Of a DNA stretch of 64,000 nt, positions 55,313-63,822 are shown one piece after another. Every line of letters begins with the position of its first letter. The first letter of the stretch is position 1. Origin of the DNA: Shouchella shacheensis (GTDB lineage Bacteria; Bacillota; Bacilli; Bacillales; Bacillaceae_D); NCBI RefSeq assembly GCF_001484965.1, contig NZ_LLYY01000008.1, positions 124,001 through 188,000 on the forward strand, written 5' to 3'. Below the pieces are notes generated by a model, which worked only from the letters and a program-made list of their open reading frames with translations, had not been told where the DNA came from and did no database searches. The translations under genes were made by a program, and so were the position numbers.

Positions 55313-56400
55313 AGGCGATTGTCTGGGAGTTTTTCAAATCGATGATTCGTAGCCCATGGGAAATCGTGGCGATGATTGTATTGTCGGTGTTGTTTGGGTT
55401 CGTTTCAGGGGGCGGGATGACTTCTGAATCAGAGGGAATGGATGTTACCGTTTATTCTGAGGATTTACCGGAAACGGAACTTGCCAGCATGGTGGAGGAG
55501 CTGGACGGGGAGGCTTCGACGTTAAATTGGAGGGTCGTTGCAGAAGAGGAGGCACTTGCTCAGCTAAATGGACAATCTATCGAAGGAATTGTCAATCTAG
55601 GAGAAGATTCCTATGAACTGATTCTTGCCCGTGAACAGGTGATGCTTCCTGCCCTTGTGGAACCTGTGCTTGAGCGATATTTTATCGAAGAAGAGCTGGC
55701 GCAGCTTGTTGGGGATGAGGCGCTAGCGCAGCTTCATCGCTTGCAATCTAGCTTTTCGGTTGAACAGGAATCGATGCAGACGGAAAGTGCGGGAGGCGAG
55801 CAAGGGCTGCGTAGTCTTTTTGGTTTCCTGCTGTTTTTTGCGATCTATACGGTTTCTTTTTCCGTTAGCAGCATTTTAGAAATAAAGTACAACGGCATTT
55901 GGAATCGAATGGTGCTTTCGCCAACGTCCAAAGTTAGCATGTATGTTGGGTACTTGATCTCCTCTTTCTTACTTGGCTACGCACAAATCGTCATCGTGCT
56001 CTCGATATTCAACTTCTTGTTAGATGTTTCGTTCTATGGAGGTTTCTGGAAAGCGCTGGTCGCTGTGATTCCGTTTCTGTTTGCGATCATGGCGATCGGT
56101 GTGTTCCTAAGCGGAATTGTGCAAAGCCAGGCGCAGCTAAGCATCGCGATTCAATTAGTGGCCATCAGCTCAGCGATGCTTGGAGGAGCGTTTTGGCCGC
56201 TGGAAATTGTCGGTTCCGACCTCATGCTTGCTCTTTCATACGCCAGTCCGATCATGTATGGGATGGAACTCTTAATGGGAGCGACCGCGTACAGTTGGGG
56301 ATGGGAAGAGTTTCTCTGGCCAGCGGCTGTGCTGTTTTTTATCGGAGCGGCGGTGATTGGCATTGGCCTTCATTTAATGGAACGCAAAGCGACTTTATAG
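55309..56400 (+). CDS. lnrN: ABC-2 type permease, LnrN-like
   Basis: A 363-residue permease with the same layout as its neighbour: an N-terminal helix (residues 17-37), an acidic extracytoplasmic region to about residue 165, and a C-terminal block of five or six helices including SVSSILEIKYNGIWNRMVLSPTSKVSMYVGYLISSFLLGY and SAMLGGAFWPLEIV. GTG 55309 overlaps the lnrM stop and follows GGGGG. Last gene of the module, with a strong terminator. Confidence 0.9.
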   Translation: MKAIVWEFFKSMIRSPWEIVAMIVLSVLFGFVSGGGMTSESEGMDVTVYSEDLPETELASMVEELDGEASTLNWRVVAEEEALAQLNGQSIEGIVNLGEDSYELILAREQVMLPALVEPVLERYFIEEELAQLVGDEALAQLHRLQSSFSVEQESMQTESAGGEQGLRSLFGFLLFFAIYTVSFSVSSILEIKYNGIWNRMVLSPTSKVSMYVGYLISSFLLGYAQIVIVLSIFNFLLDVSFYGGFWKALVAVIPFLFAIMAIGVFLSGIVQSQAQLSIAIQLVAISSAMLGGAFWPLEIVGSDLMLALSYASPIMYGMELLMGATAYSWGWEEFLWPAAVLFFIGAAVIGIGLHLMERKATL

Positions 56401-56415
56401 AAATAACTTATAAGC

Positions 56416-56449
56416 AAAGAGCCTCTCCCTATAAGGTGAGAGGCTCTTT
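56416..56449 (+). terminator. Intrinsic terminator of the lnr-like operon
   Basis: Perfect 12-bp stem AAAGAGCCTCTC / GAGAGGCTCTTT with a 10-base loop. Repeat copy D begins at its T-tract. Confidence 0.88.
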
Positions 56450-56513
56450 GTCTAGCTCCGACGGGTAGATACCTCCGTCGCTCCGAAACTTCTCACTCGT
56501 GAGCAGGGCGCCT
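56449..56513 (+). repeat. Terminator-linked palindromic repeat, copy D (diverged)
   Basis: Begins TGTCTAGCTCCGACGGGTAG in the T-tract of the preceding terminator, as other copies do. Later parts (GCTCCGAAACTTCTCACTC, GAGCAGGGCGCCT) are only loosely related, and the closing arm is degraded. Confidence 0.65.
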
Positions 56514-56607
56514 CCCCATTTCGATTTGTGCATGGGTTGGTGGGGTTTGGTGCAACCTATCAAGGTCCTTTCTAAAAAGGGTTTAAGCGCATTCGAGAAA
56601 AAGAGGA

Positions 56608-56665
56608 TTGACTCATTTGTATATACAAGATAAAATGAAAGCGCACCAACAATTTGTATATACAA
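56608..56665 (+). promoter_or_regulatory. treP promoter with two TreR-type operators
   Basis: TTGACT (56608-56613) and TAAAAT (56631-56636) are 17 bases apart. The palindrome TTGTATATACAA occupies the spacer (56617-56628), and an identical copy lies at 56654-56665, 37 bases downstream. A repressor bound here would block polymerase directly, and the pair suggests cooperative binding. Confidence 0.85.
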
Positions 56666-56737
56666 ATAATAATAGTGTTAAGCATAGACCAATCATTGCG
56701 TTGATGTGGAAACGCTCACAGAAAGGAGTAAGAAGCG

Positions 56738-58165
56738 ATGAGTTCGAAATACCGCAATATAGCGGAGGAAGTGCTTCAAGCGATCGGTGGAGAAGACAAT
56801 ATTTCTTCGGCGACTCACTGCGTAACTCGTTTGCGCCTCGTCCTTCACGACGAGGACGAGGTCGACAGTGAAGAACTGGAGAACATGGAGGCCGTGAAAG
56901 GTTCTTATAAGGCGAACGGTCAATTCCAAATCATTCTTGGGAATGGCGTTGTGGACAAAGTCTATAAAGAGTTGATGGCCCTTACAGGGAGGGAGGAGCA
57001 GTCCAAGGACGAGACGAAGGAGGACGCTGCGAAGAAAGGAAACCCAATACAGCGCGCCATTAAAGTGCTCGCCGATGTCTTTATTCCCATTCTTCCAGCG
57101 ATCGTAACGGCAGGGTTGTTGCTTGGAATTAATAATATATTGACGGGGCCCGATATCTTCTTTGACGGAGCATCGGTCGTTGACGTTTACCCTCAGTGGG
57201 CGGATTTTGCCAACATCATTAACGTCATTGCCAGTACCGCCTTTACATTTTTACCAGCGTTAATTGGGTGGTCTGTGGTTCATCGATTTGGAGGAAGCCC
57301 GTTGCTCGGCATTGTGTTAGGGTTAATTTTAGTGCATCCGGACTTGATGAACGCCCATGCTTACGGGGATGCAGTGGCGTCCGGAGAAACCATTCCAACA
57401 TGGAACATATTTGGGTTCGAGATTGACGCCATCGGGTATCAAGGACAGGTTCTACCGATTTTCGTGGCCGGTATTATATTAGCAAAGCTTGAGGTCTTCT
57501 TGCGCAAGCGCATTCCTGATTCCATTCACCTCCTTCTCGTTGCGCCGATCGCGCTGCTTGTGACGGGGCTGCTTGCCTTTATCTTTATCGGGCCCGTCAC
57601 ATTTGCGATTGGGAATTGGATTACGGGTGGATTTATTTGGTTATTTGACACACTGCCTTACGTAGCAGGACTCTTGTATGGAGCTCTCTATGCCCCGCTT
57701 GTGATCACGGGGATGCATCACACCTTTCTTGCCGTTGACCTGCAGCTAACAGCAGGGGGAGGAACGTTTCTCTGGCCAATTCTCGCCTTATCAAACATTG
57801 CTCAGGGGGCCGCTGCTTTTGCGATGTACTTTCTTCTTAGAAACAAAAACCTTAAAGGGTTGTCAGGAACTGCGGGGCTGTCTGCGTGGCTAGGAATTAC
57901 CGAACCCGCGTTGTTTGGAGTGAACTTGCGCTATCGTTTTCCTTTCTTCTGTGCCATTATCGGTTCTTCGATTGCCGGTATGTTTATTACGATTAATGGA
58001 GTACTGGCGACAGCCGTTGGCGTTGGCGGCGTACCTGGAATCTTCTCGATTGAAGTAGGAAGTTGGGGAGCGTTCGCCATCGGAATGGCCATTGTGATTG
58101 TTGTACCATTTGTCCTGACGCTTTTGCTTGGAAAGTTCGCCAAACCAAAAAGCCTAACCGAGTAA
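56738..58165 (+). CDS. treP: PTS trehalose transporter EIIBC
   Basis: A 475-residue permease that imports trehalose as trehalose-6-phosphate. The N-terminal EIIB domain has the phosphorylated Cys in SSATHCVTRLRLVLHDEDEV. After an acidic linker (about 88-105) comes EIIC with some ten helices and the motif LGITEPALFGVNLRYRFPF. No EIIA is fused, so a shared glucose-type EIIA is expected. The start is behind AGAAAGGAG. TreA and TreR follow. A terminator and separate operator before treA show that treA also has its own promoter. Confidence 0.95.
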   Translation: MSSKYRNIAEEVLQAIGGEDNISSATHCVTRLRLVLHDEDEVDSEELENMEAVKGSYKANGQFQIILGNGVVDKVYKELMALTGREEQSKDETKEDAAKKGNPIQRAIKVLADVFIPILPAIVTAGLLLGINNILTGPDIFFDGASVVDVYPQWADFANIINVIASTAFTFLPALIGWSVVHRFGGSPLLGIVLGLILVHPDLMNAHAYGDAVASGETIPTWNIFGFEIDAIGYQGQVLPIFVAGIILAKLEVFLRKRIPDSIHLLLVAPIALLVTGLLAFIFIGPVTFAIGNWITGGFIWLFDTLPYVAGLLYGALYAPLVITGMHHTFLAVDLQLTAGGGTFLWPILALSNIAQGAAAFAMYFLLRNKNLKGLSGTAGLSAWLGITEPALFGVNLRYRFPFFCAIIGSSIAGMFITINGVLATAVGVGGVPGIFSIEVGSWGAFAIGMAIVIVVPFVLTLLLGKFAKPKSLTE

Positions 58166-58173
58166 CAAGAAAG

Positions 58174-58229
58174 GTGTAGGCGGGTTGGTCAGGAGCGAGA
58201 ATGTTGGAAGGTCTGCCCTAGAAATTTCG
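58174..58229 (-). repeat. Terminator-linked palindromic repeat, copy E (inverted fragment)
   Basis: Read on the minus strand it carries the right half of the element: TTCCAACATTCTCGCTCCTG, then ACCAACCCGCCTACACC. The left half is missing. On that strand it follows the T-rich side of the treP terminator, so the link with terminators holds in inverted orientation. Confidence 0.7.
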
Positions 58230-58232
58230 GAA

Positions 58233-58262
58233 AAAGAAACTGCGCCTCCATGCAGTTTCTTT
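58233..58262. terminator. Terminator after treP
   Basis: Perfect 11-bp stem AAAGAAACTGC / GCAGTTTCTTT with an 8-base loop, then TTTT. Confidence 0.85.
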
Positions 58263-58263
58263 T

Positions 58264-58292
58264 TTTACCTGTATATACAGGTTATGTTAAGA
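58264..58292 (+). promoter_or_regulatory. treA promoter region with TreR-type operator
   Basis: The 16-bp perfect palindrome ACCTGTATATACAGGT (58267-58282) shares the core TGTATATACA with the two treP operators. TTTACC lies at 58264-58269 with a weak -10 (TTAAGA) 17 bases on. The operator would again sit over the promoter. Confidence 0.7.
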
Positions 58293-58330
58293 TTACACTA
58301 GACATTAGATAAAAGAAAGTGGTGAGTGGG

Positions 58331-59989
58331 ATGAAGGAATGGTGGAGAACGTCTGCTGTCTATCAAATTTATCCGAAGAGCTTTAATGATACGACGGGCA
58401 ATGGCGTCGGAGACATTCGAGGAATCATCGAAAAGCTTGATTACATCAAGAATCTAGGAATTGACGTGATTTGGCTGACGCCGATTTACGCCTCTCCGCA
58501 AAACGACAATGGCTATGACATTTCCGATTACTACGCGATCCACGCTGAGTACGGGACGATGGAAGATTTCGATCGGTTGCTCGAAGAAACGCATAACCGC
58601 GGGATGAAACTGATTATGGATCTCGTTGTGAATCATACCTCAACAGAACATGTCTGGTTTCAAAACGCAAAGCAATCTCAAGATGCGCGCTATCGGGATT
58701 TCTATATTTGGAAGGACGAACCGACTAACTGGAAATCAAAATTCGGTGGCTCCGCCTGGCAATACAACGAGGAAACCGACGATTACTACCTGCATTTGTT
58801 CGATGTTACGCAGGCGGATGTAAACTGGGAAAACGAAGAGTTGCGCGAGCATGTTTATGACATGATGCATTTCTGGTTTAATAAAGGCATTGATGGTTTT
58901 CGCCTGGATGTAATCAACCTAATTTCCAAAGATCAGCGCTTCCCGAATGATGATGGTTCGGTTCCTCCAGGAGACGGGCGTAAGTTTTATACCGACGGCC
59001 CGCGCGTTCATGAGTATTTGCAGGAAATGAATCAAAAGGTCTTATCGCAATACGACAGCATGACCGTTGGTGAAATGTCTTCAACGTCGATTGAGGACTG
59101 TATCAAGTATTCAAAGCCAGAGCGCCATGAGTTAAGCATGACGTTTAACTTTCATCATTTAAAAGTCGATTACCCAAACGGGGAGAAATGGGCGCTTGCT
59201 GATGTTGATTTTATTGCGTTGAAACAAATCCTCTCAGAATGGCAGGTGCGCATGCACGAAGGCGGAGGCTGGAACGCGCTGTTCTGGTGCAATCATGATC
59301 AGCCTCGAGTTGTCAGTCGTTACGGAAATGATAGGGCCTATCACAGCAAGTCAGCGAAGATGCTGGCGGCCACAATTCATTTAATGCAGGGCACCCCCTA
59401 CGTTTACCAAGGCGAGGAATTTGGGATGACGAATCCGAGATTTGACGACATTTCCATGTACCGTGATGTCGAGACACTCAATATGTACGAGGAGCTTAAA
59501 GGGAAAGGCCTTGCAGAAGAGTCAGTGATGGCCATTCTGCAGGAGAAATCCCGCGATAACTCGCGTACGCCTGTGCAGTGGAACAACACCAACAACGCTG
59601 GGTTTTCAAATGGGACTCCGTGGATTCCTGTTAGTGGAAATTACAATGAGGTCAATGCCGAGGCTGCTCTTGCCGATCCTAACTCGATTTACTACTTTTA
59701 CAAAAAGCTGATTCAATTGCGGAAGGAAGTGGAGATAATTACGTACGGGGACTACACGCTGCTGGATGCGGAAGATGAGCATTTATTCGTCTATAAGCGA
59801 GCGTATAAAGATGAAACGCTGCTTGTCATTAATAACTTTTACGGGACAACCGTGGAGTTTGAACCGCCGGCAGAGCTTGTTCGAGAAACAGCCACGTTAC
59901 TAATTAGCAATAGCAACGAGTCAAAAGAACTTGCATCGTTGATGACGGTTGATCCGTATGAATCGCTTGCCTTTCGCATCGCTCGCTAG
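58331..59989 (+). CDS. treA: Trehalose-6-phosphate hydrolase
   Basis: A 552-residue GH13 alpha-amylase-family enzyme that splits trehalose-6-phosphate into glucose and glucose-6-phosphate. It starts WWRTSAVYQIYPKSFNDTTGNGVGDIRGI. The catalytic Asp is in GIDGFRLDVINLIS, the acid Glu in MTVGEMSS and the stabilising Asp in WCNHDQPR. VNHTS is also present. GTG 58319 is possible, but ATG 58331 follows GGTGAGTGGG at a better place. It is in an operon with treR. Confidence 0.95.
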   Translation: MKEWWRTSAVYQIYPKSFNDTTGNGVGDIRGIIEKLDYIKNLGIDVIWLTPIYASPQNDNGYDISDYYAIHAEYGTMEDFDRLLEETHNRGMKLIMDLVVNHTSTEHVWFQNAKQSQDARYRDFYIWKDEPTNWKSKFGGSAWQYNEETDDYYLHLFDVTQADVNWENEELREHVYDMMHFWFNKGIDGFRLDVINLISKDQRFPNDDGSVPPGDGRKFYTDGPRVHEYLQEMNQKVLSQYDSMTVGEMSSTSIEDCIKYSKPERHELSMTFNFHHLKVDYPNGEKWALADVDFIALKQILSEWQVRMHEGGGWNALFWCNHDQPRVVSRYGNDRAYHSKSAKMLAATIHLMQGTPYVYQGEEFGMTNPRFDDISMYRDVETLNMYEELKGKGLAEESVMAILQEKSRDNSRTPVQWNNTNNAGFSNGTPWIPVSGNYNEVNAEAALADPNSIYYFYKKLIQLRKEVEIITYGDYTLLDAEDEHLFVYKRAYKDETLLVINNFYGTTVEFEPPAELVRETATLLISNSNESKELASLMTVDPYESLAFRIAR

Positions 59990-60000
59990 GAGGGATAGAT

Positions 60001-60717
60001 GTGAAAAATAAATTCCAGTATATTTACAAGCAATTAATAGCGAGCATTGAAGAAGGACGCTTCCAAACCGGAGAGACACTTCCTTCAGAGAATGAGCTGG
60101 CGAGGACGTATGACGCTTCGAGAGAGACGATTCGCAAGGCCCTTAAGATGTTGTCGGAGCATGGCTACATTCAAAAAGTGCAAGGAAAAGGGTCGATTGT
60201 TCTTGATTTATCGAGAATTGATTTTCCCTTTTCCGGGGTGACGAGCTTTAAGGAACTAGGTAAAAAACTAGGGACGCGCGCCCAGACGGACGTCGTCCAC
60301 TTTTCTCGTACCTTGGCAGGAGAGACGATCGCGAACCATTTGCAGCTAGAGGCAGGTGAACCGGTTTGGACGGTACACCGGGTAAGGCAGATTGACGGCG
60401 AACGCATTATTCTCGACAAAGATACGTTCTGTGAAGCCGCGGTCCCAGGTCTGACCCGTGAAATTAGCGAGAATAGCATTTATGAATACGTGGAAGAGGT
60501 TCTCGGTCTTTCGATTAGCTTTGCCAAAAAAGAAATCGTTATTGAGGAGCCGATAGCGGAAGACGAGCGCTACCTGGATCTGGACGGAGCGACAAATATC
60601 GTCGTTGTGCGTAGCTACGCCTACTTAGAGGATGCGACCTTGTTTCAGTACACGGAGTCCCGGCACCGACCCGATAAGTTTCGCTTTGTTGATTTTGCGC
60701 GCCGTGTGAAACCGTGA
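60001..60717 (+). CDS. treR: GntR-family trehalose operon repressor
   Basis: A 238-residue GntR/HutC-type repressor. The winged helix is at residues 3-68: YKQLIASIEEGRFQTGETLPSENELARTYDASRETIRKALKML, then GYIQKVQGKGSIV. A UTRA effector domain follows, with VWTVHRVRQIDGERIILDKD and FQYTESRHRPDKFRFVDFARR. TreR releases its operators when trehalose-6-phosphate accumulates. The three TGTATATACA palindromes upstream of treP and treA are its evident targets. The start is GTG 60001 behind AGGAGGG. Confidence 0.95.
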   Translation: MKNKFQYIYKQLIASIEEGRFQTGETLPSENELARTYDASRETIRKALKMLSEHGYIQKVQGKGSIVLDLSRIDFPFSGVTSFKELGKKLGTRAQTDVVHFSRTLAGETIANHLQLEAGEPVWTVHRVRQIDGERIILDKDTFCEAAVPGLTREISENSIYEYVEEVLGLSISFAKKEIVIEEPIAEDERYLDLDGATNIVVVRSYAYLEDATLFQYTESRHRPDKFRFVDFARRVKP

Positions 60718-60785
60718 GCAAAACGGTGGTTTGAAGCTTCCAAGCATCGTATACTGGCTGTATAACGACTTCAAGGAGTGAGGGC

Positions 60786-61265
60786 ATGTCTGTCTACGAT
60801 TATACGGTGCAAACAAGCAAGGGCGAAGACGTTCCACTTTCCGAGTACGAGGGCGATGTGCTTTTAATCGTGAATACGGCAACGAAATGCGGTTTTGCTT
60901 CTCAGTTTGACGGGTTAGAAAAGCTTCATCAGCAGTATGAGGAACGTGGGCTACGAGTGCTTGGGTTTCCGTGCAACCAGTTCTTGAACCAAGAGCCTAC
61001 GTCCGATGACGAGATGGAGAATGTCTGCAAAATTAACTTTGGGGTGACGTTTCCTCTTTTTGCGAAAGTGGATGTGAAGGGGAAGAATGCCCATCCTTTG
61101 TTTACGCATTTAAAGGAAGAGCAAAAGGGCATGCTGGGTGGCGAGATTAAGTGGAACTTTACAAAATTTCTTGTAAACCGAGACGGAGAAGTGGTGGAAC
61201 GATACGCGCCAACAATGAAACCGGAGAAAATTGAGCCGGAGATTAAGAGGCAGTTCGAGAAATAA
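60786..61265 (+). CDS. bsaA: Glutathione peroxidase-family thiol peroxidase
   Basis: A 159-residue peroxidase of the Gpx fold, which in bacilli reduces peroxides using thioredoxin rather than glutathione. The peroxidatic Cys is in VNTATKCGFASQF (Cys in place of selenocysteine), the catalytic Gln follows in GFPCNQFLNQEP, and Trp in KWNFTKFLV. The Cys in GFPCNQF is the probable resolving residue. AAGGAG precedes ATG 60786. It is monocistronic with its own terminator. Confidence 0.93.
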   Translation: MSVYDYTVQTSKGEDVPLSEYEGDVLLIVNTATKCGFASQFDGLEKLHQQYEERGLRVLGFPCNQFLNQEPTSDDEMENVCKINFGVTFPLFAKVDVKGKNAHPLFTHLKEEQKGMLGGEIKWNFTKFLVNRDGEVVERYAPTMKPEKIEPEIKRQFEK

Positions 61266-61280
61266 GAGGGAAGTGATAAG

Positions 61281-61318
61281 AGACTGTGCGGCGGCTATGG
61301 CTGTGCAGTCTTTTTTTT
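61281..61318 (+). terminator. Intrinsic terminator after the peroxidase gene
   Basis: Stem AGACTG / CAGTCT with a 19-base loop region that has further partial pairing, followed by T7. Confidence 0.75.
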
Positions 61319-61410
61319 GGAAACGTGGGCCAGGGATCACGAAAAAGCCTACGAATAAAACGCCGTGTGCTATACTGCTGGAAGAAACGATTGGAAAAGG
61401 ACGATGATGC

Positions 61411-63291
61411 ATGAGTGTATTAAGAGTTGAATCGCTATCGAAAGCGTATGGGGAGAAACCGCTTTTTCAGGACATTCATTTTACGATCGAGCGGGGCCAG
61501 CGCATCGGACTTCTCGGTGTAAATGGCACGGGGAAATCCACGCTCGTCAAGGTCTTGGCGGGTATCGAGGGATCGGATAGCGGAACGCAGTACCACGCCA
61601 AAGATTTTCAAGTGGAGTTTCTGCCGCAGCAGCCGGAGCTTCCGGACGGAGAGACGGTGCTTGGCTATATATACAACGGCGATTCCGAAGTGATGACCAC
61701 ACTTCGTGAATATGAGCGTGCCCAGGCAGCGCTGGAAGAGAAACCGGAAAGTGAACGGTTGCAGCAAGAGCTTCTGGTTATGCAGGAACGAATGGATAAA
61801 GCTGATGCTTGGGAGGCGAGTACACAGGCGAAAACAATCCTTACAAAACTGGGCATTTACACGATGACAGCGACTCTTGGCGAGTTATCTGGTGGTCAAA
61901 AAAAGCGAGTCGCAATCGCCCGCGCACTGATTCAACCGGCTGACTTACTCTTGCTCGATGAGCCGACCAACCATCTTGATCATGCGACGGTGGCATGGCT
62001 GGAAGCTCATATTAGCGCGTATCCCGGGGCGCTGATCGTGATTACGCATGATCGCTATTTCTTAAACCGGGTGACGAATCGAATTTATGAGCTGGACCGA
62101 GGTGCCTTGCATGTGTATGAAGGCAATTTCGAAACATATTTGCAAGCAAAAGCGGACCGTGAAATGCAGGAGGAAGTCGCAGAAGAAAAACGGCAAAACG
62201 TGCTTCGTCGTGAGCTTGCTTGGCTAAAACGAGGGGCAAAGGCAAGATCCACGAAGCAAAAAGCAAGAATTCAGCGTGTGGAAACGCTCGACGAACAAGG
62301 GGGTCCAGAGGCGAAGCAGCAGCTTGATGTGGCGATTTGCTCAAAGCGGCTCGGCAAACAAGTGATTGAGTTAAGCGAAATCACAAAAGCTTTTCATGGA
62401 AAGACGCTGATTGATTCGCTCAGCTACTTAATCGTCCCAGGAGAAAGGCTGGGAATTATTGGCGAGAACGGGAGTGGAAAGTCCACACTTTTGAATATTA
62501 TGGCTGGGCGCTTGCAGCCGGATCGAGGGACGATTTCGGTTGGGGAAACGGTGAAAATTGGCTACTATACGCAAGGCGATGCGGAACTGGACGGGAAACT
62601 GCGCGTGGTTGACTATATTAAAGAAGTCGCAGAGGTCGTCTACACCGTGGAGGGCGATGTGATTACGGCCGAGCAAATGCTTGAGCGTTTCATGTTCCCG
62701 CGCTCGCACCAATGGACCTATATTCGCCGGCTCTCTGGTGGAGAGAAGCGCCGCTTGTACTTGCTGCGGATCTTGATGGGGGAGCCGAATGTGCTGTTCC
62801 TCGATGAGCCAACCAACGATTTAGACATTGAAACGCTCACCGTGCTCGAGAACTATCTAGATTCTTTTCCTGGCGTCGTGGTCACCGTCTCCCATGATCG
62901 CTATTTTCTGGATCGAGCCGTTGATCAGATGCTTATTTTTCAAGGGGACGGAACGATTAGCCGCTATCAGGGGGCCTACACGGATTTTCTTGAACAAGAA
63001 GGGCAAAAACAAGCAAAAAGTGAAGCGATGAAAGCCAAGCCAGAACCGCCGAAGAGGAAAAAAGAGGGCAAAAAACTCTCCTACATGGAACAGAGAGAAT
63101 GGGAGCAGATCGATGATAAGATCGCGGCCCTTGAAGAAAAGCAGCAGTCGCTTGAAGGAAGCATCGCAGAAGCCGGAAGTGCTTACGGCAAGATTACGGA
63201 ACTGATGAATGAAAAAGAGCAGATTGACGAAAGACTAGAAGAAGCGCTAGACCGCTGGACCGAACTTGCTGAAAAAGTGGAAGAGCTGTAG
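61411..63291 (+). CDS. yfmR: ABC-F ribosome-associated ATPase, Uup/YfmR-like
   Basis: A 626-residue protein with two ATPase domains and no membrane part. Domain 1 has GLLGVNGTGKSTLVKVL, ELSGGQKKRVAIARAL and LLLDEPTNHLD. Domain 2 has GIIGENGSGKSTLLNIM, RLSGGEKRRLYLLRIL and LFLDEPTNDLD. The linker has the Uup-type signature RRELAWLKRGAKARSTKQKARIQRV, and a Lys-rich coiled coil (residues 530-625) closes the protein, as in YfmR. Such factors help ribosomes stalled during peptide bond formation. The start is ATG 61411 behind AAAAGGA. Confidence 0.94.
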   Translation: MSVLRVESLSKAYGEKPLFQDIHFTIERGQRIGLLGVNGTGKSTLVKVLAGIEGSDSGTQYHAKDFQVEFLPQQPELPDGETVLGYIYNGDSEVMTTLREYERAQAALEEKPESERLQQELLVMQERMDKADAWEASTQAKTILTKLGIYTMTATLGELSGGQKKRVAIARALIQPADLLLLDEPTNHLDHATVAWLEAHISAYPGALIVITHDRYFLNRVTNRIYELDRGALHVYEGNFETYLQAKADREMQEEVAEEKRQNVLRRELAWLKRGAKARSTKQKARIQRVETLDEQGGPEAKQQLDVAICSKRLGKQVIELSEITKAFHGKTLIDSLSYLIVPGERLGIIGENGSGKSTLLNIMAGRLQPDRGTISVGETVKIGYYTQGDAELDGKLRVVDYIKEVAEVVYTVEGDVITAEQMLERFMFPRSHQWTYIRRLSGGEKRRLYLLRILMGEPNVLFLDEPTNDLDIETLTVLENYLDSFPGVVVTVSHDRYFLDRAVDQMLIFQGDGTISRYQGAYTDFLEQEGQKQAKSEAMKAKPEPPKRKKEGKKLSYMEQREWEQIDDKIAALEEKQQSLEGSIAEAGSAYGKITELMNEKEQIDERLEEALDRWTELAEKVEEL

Positions 63292-63296
63292 CTTTT

Positions 63297-63330
63297 AAAG
63301 CCCTTGAGCCGACGTGCTGAAGGGCTCTTT
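63297..63330 (+). terminator. Terminator after yfmR
   Basis: AGCCCTT pairs with AAGGGCT across a 14-base loop, followed by CTTT. Moderate strength. Confidence 0.65.
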
Positions 63331-63357
63331 ACGAGGGAGAGGAAGAGGAATGGTGCC

Positions 63358-63822
63358 CTGAGCGATATCTCTTCCCTCATGATCGGTAAATCCTCTGACC
63401 TGAGCGATATCATCTTTCACTTGATCGGTAAACCCTCTGACATGAGCGATATCATCTTCACTTGATCGATAAATCCTCTGACATGAGCGATACCATCTCT
63501 GACTTGATCGGTAAACCCTCTGACATGAGCGGTACCATCTCTCACTTGATCGGTAAATCCTCTGGGAGCGATATCATCTTCACTTGATCGGTAAATCCTC
63601 TGACATGAGCGATACCATCTCTGACTTGATCGGTAAACCCTCTGACATGAGCGGTACCATCTCTCACTTGATCGGTAAATCCTCTGGGAGCGATATCATC
63701 TTCACTTGATCGGTAAATCCTCTGACATGAGCGATACCATCTCTGACTTGATCGGTAAACCCTCTGACATGAGCGATATCATCTTCACTTGATTGGTAAA
63801 TCCTCTGACATGAGCGATATCC
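63358..63822. repeat. Tandem repeat array of about 42-bp units with a 122-bp higher-order repeat
   Basis: Eleven units begin with TGATCGGTAAA or a close variant at 63380, 63422, 63463, 63505, 63547, 63585, 63627, 63669, 63707, 63749 and 63790, so spacings are 42, 41, 42, 42, 38, 42, 42, 38, 42 and 41. Each contains CCTCTGACATGAGCGATATC or a variant; the 38-base units have lost four bases. A block of three units (42+38+42) is duplicated exactly: 63479-63600 equals 63601-63722. Every plus frame has stops. On the minus strand parts read as a 14-residue peptide repeat (DIAHVRGFTDQ), but the 41- and 38-base units break the frame. Confidence 0.92.

Noticed and set aside
63358-63822. CRISPR array
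   Set aside because: The units abut each other without unique spacers and no cas genes are near; it is a plain tandem repeat with a higher-order period.
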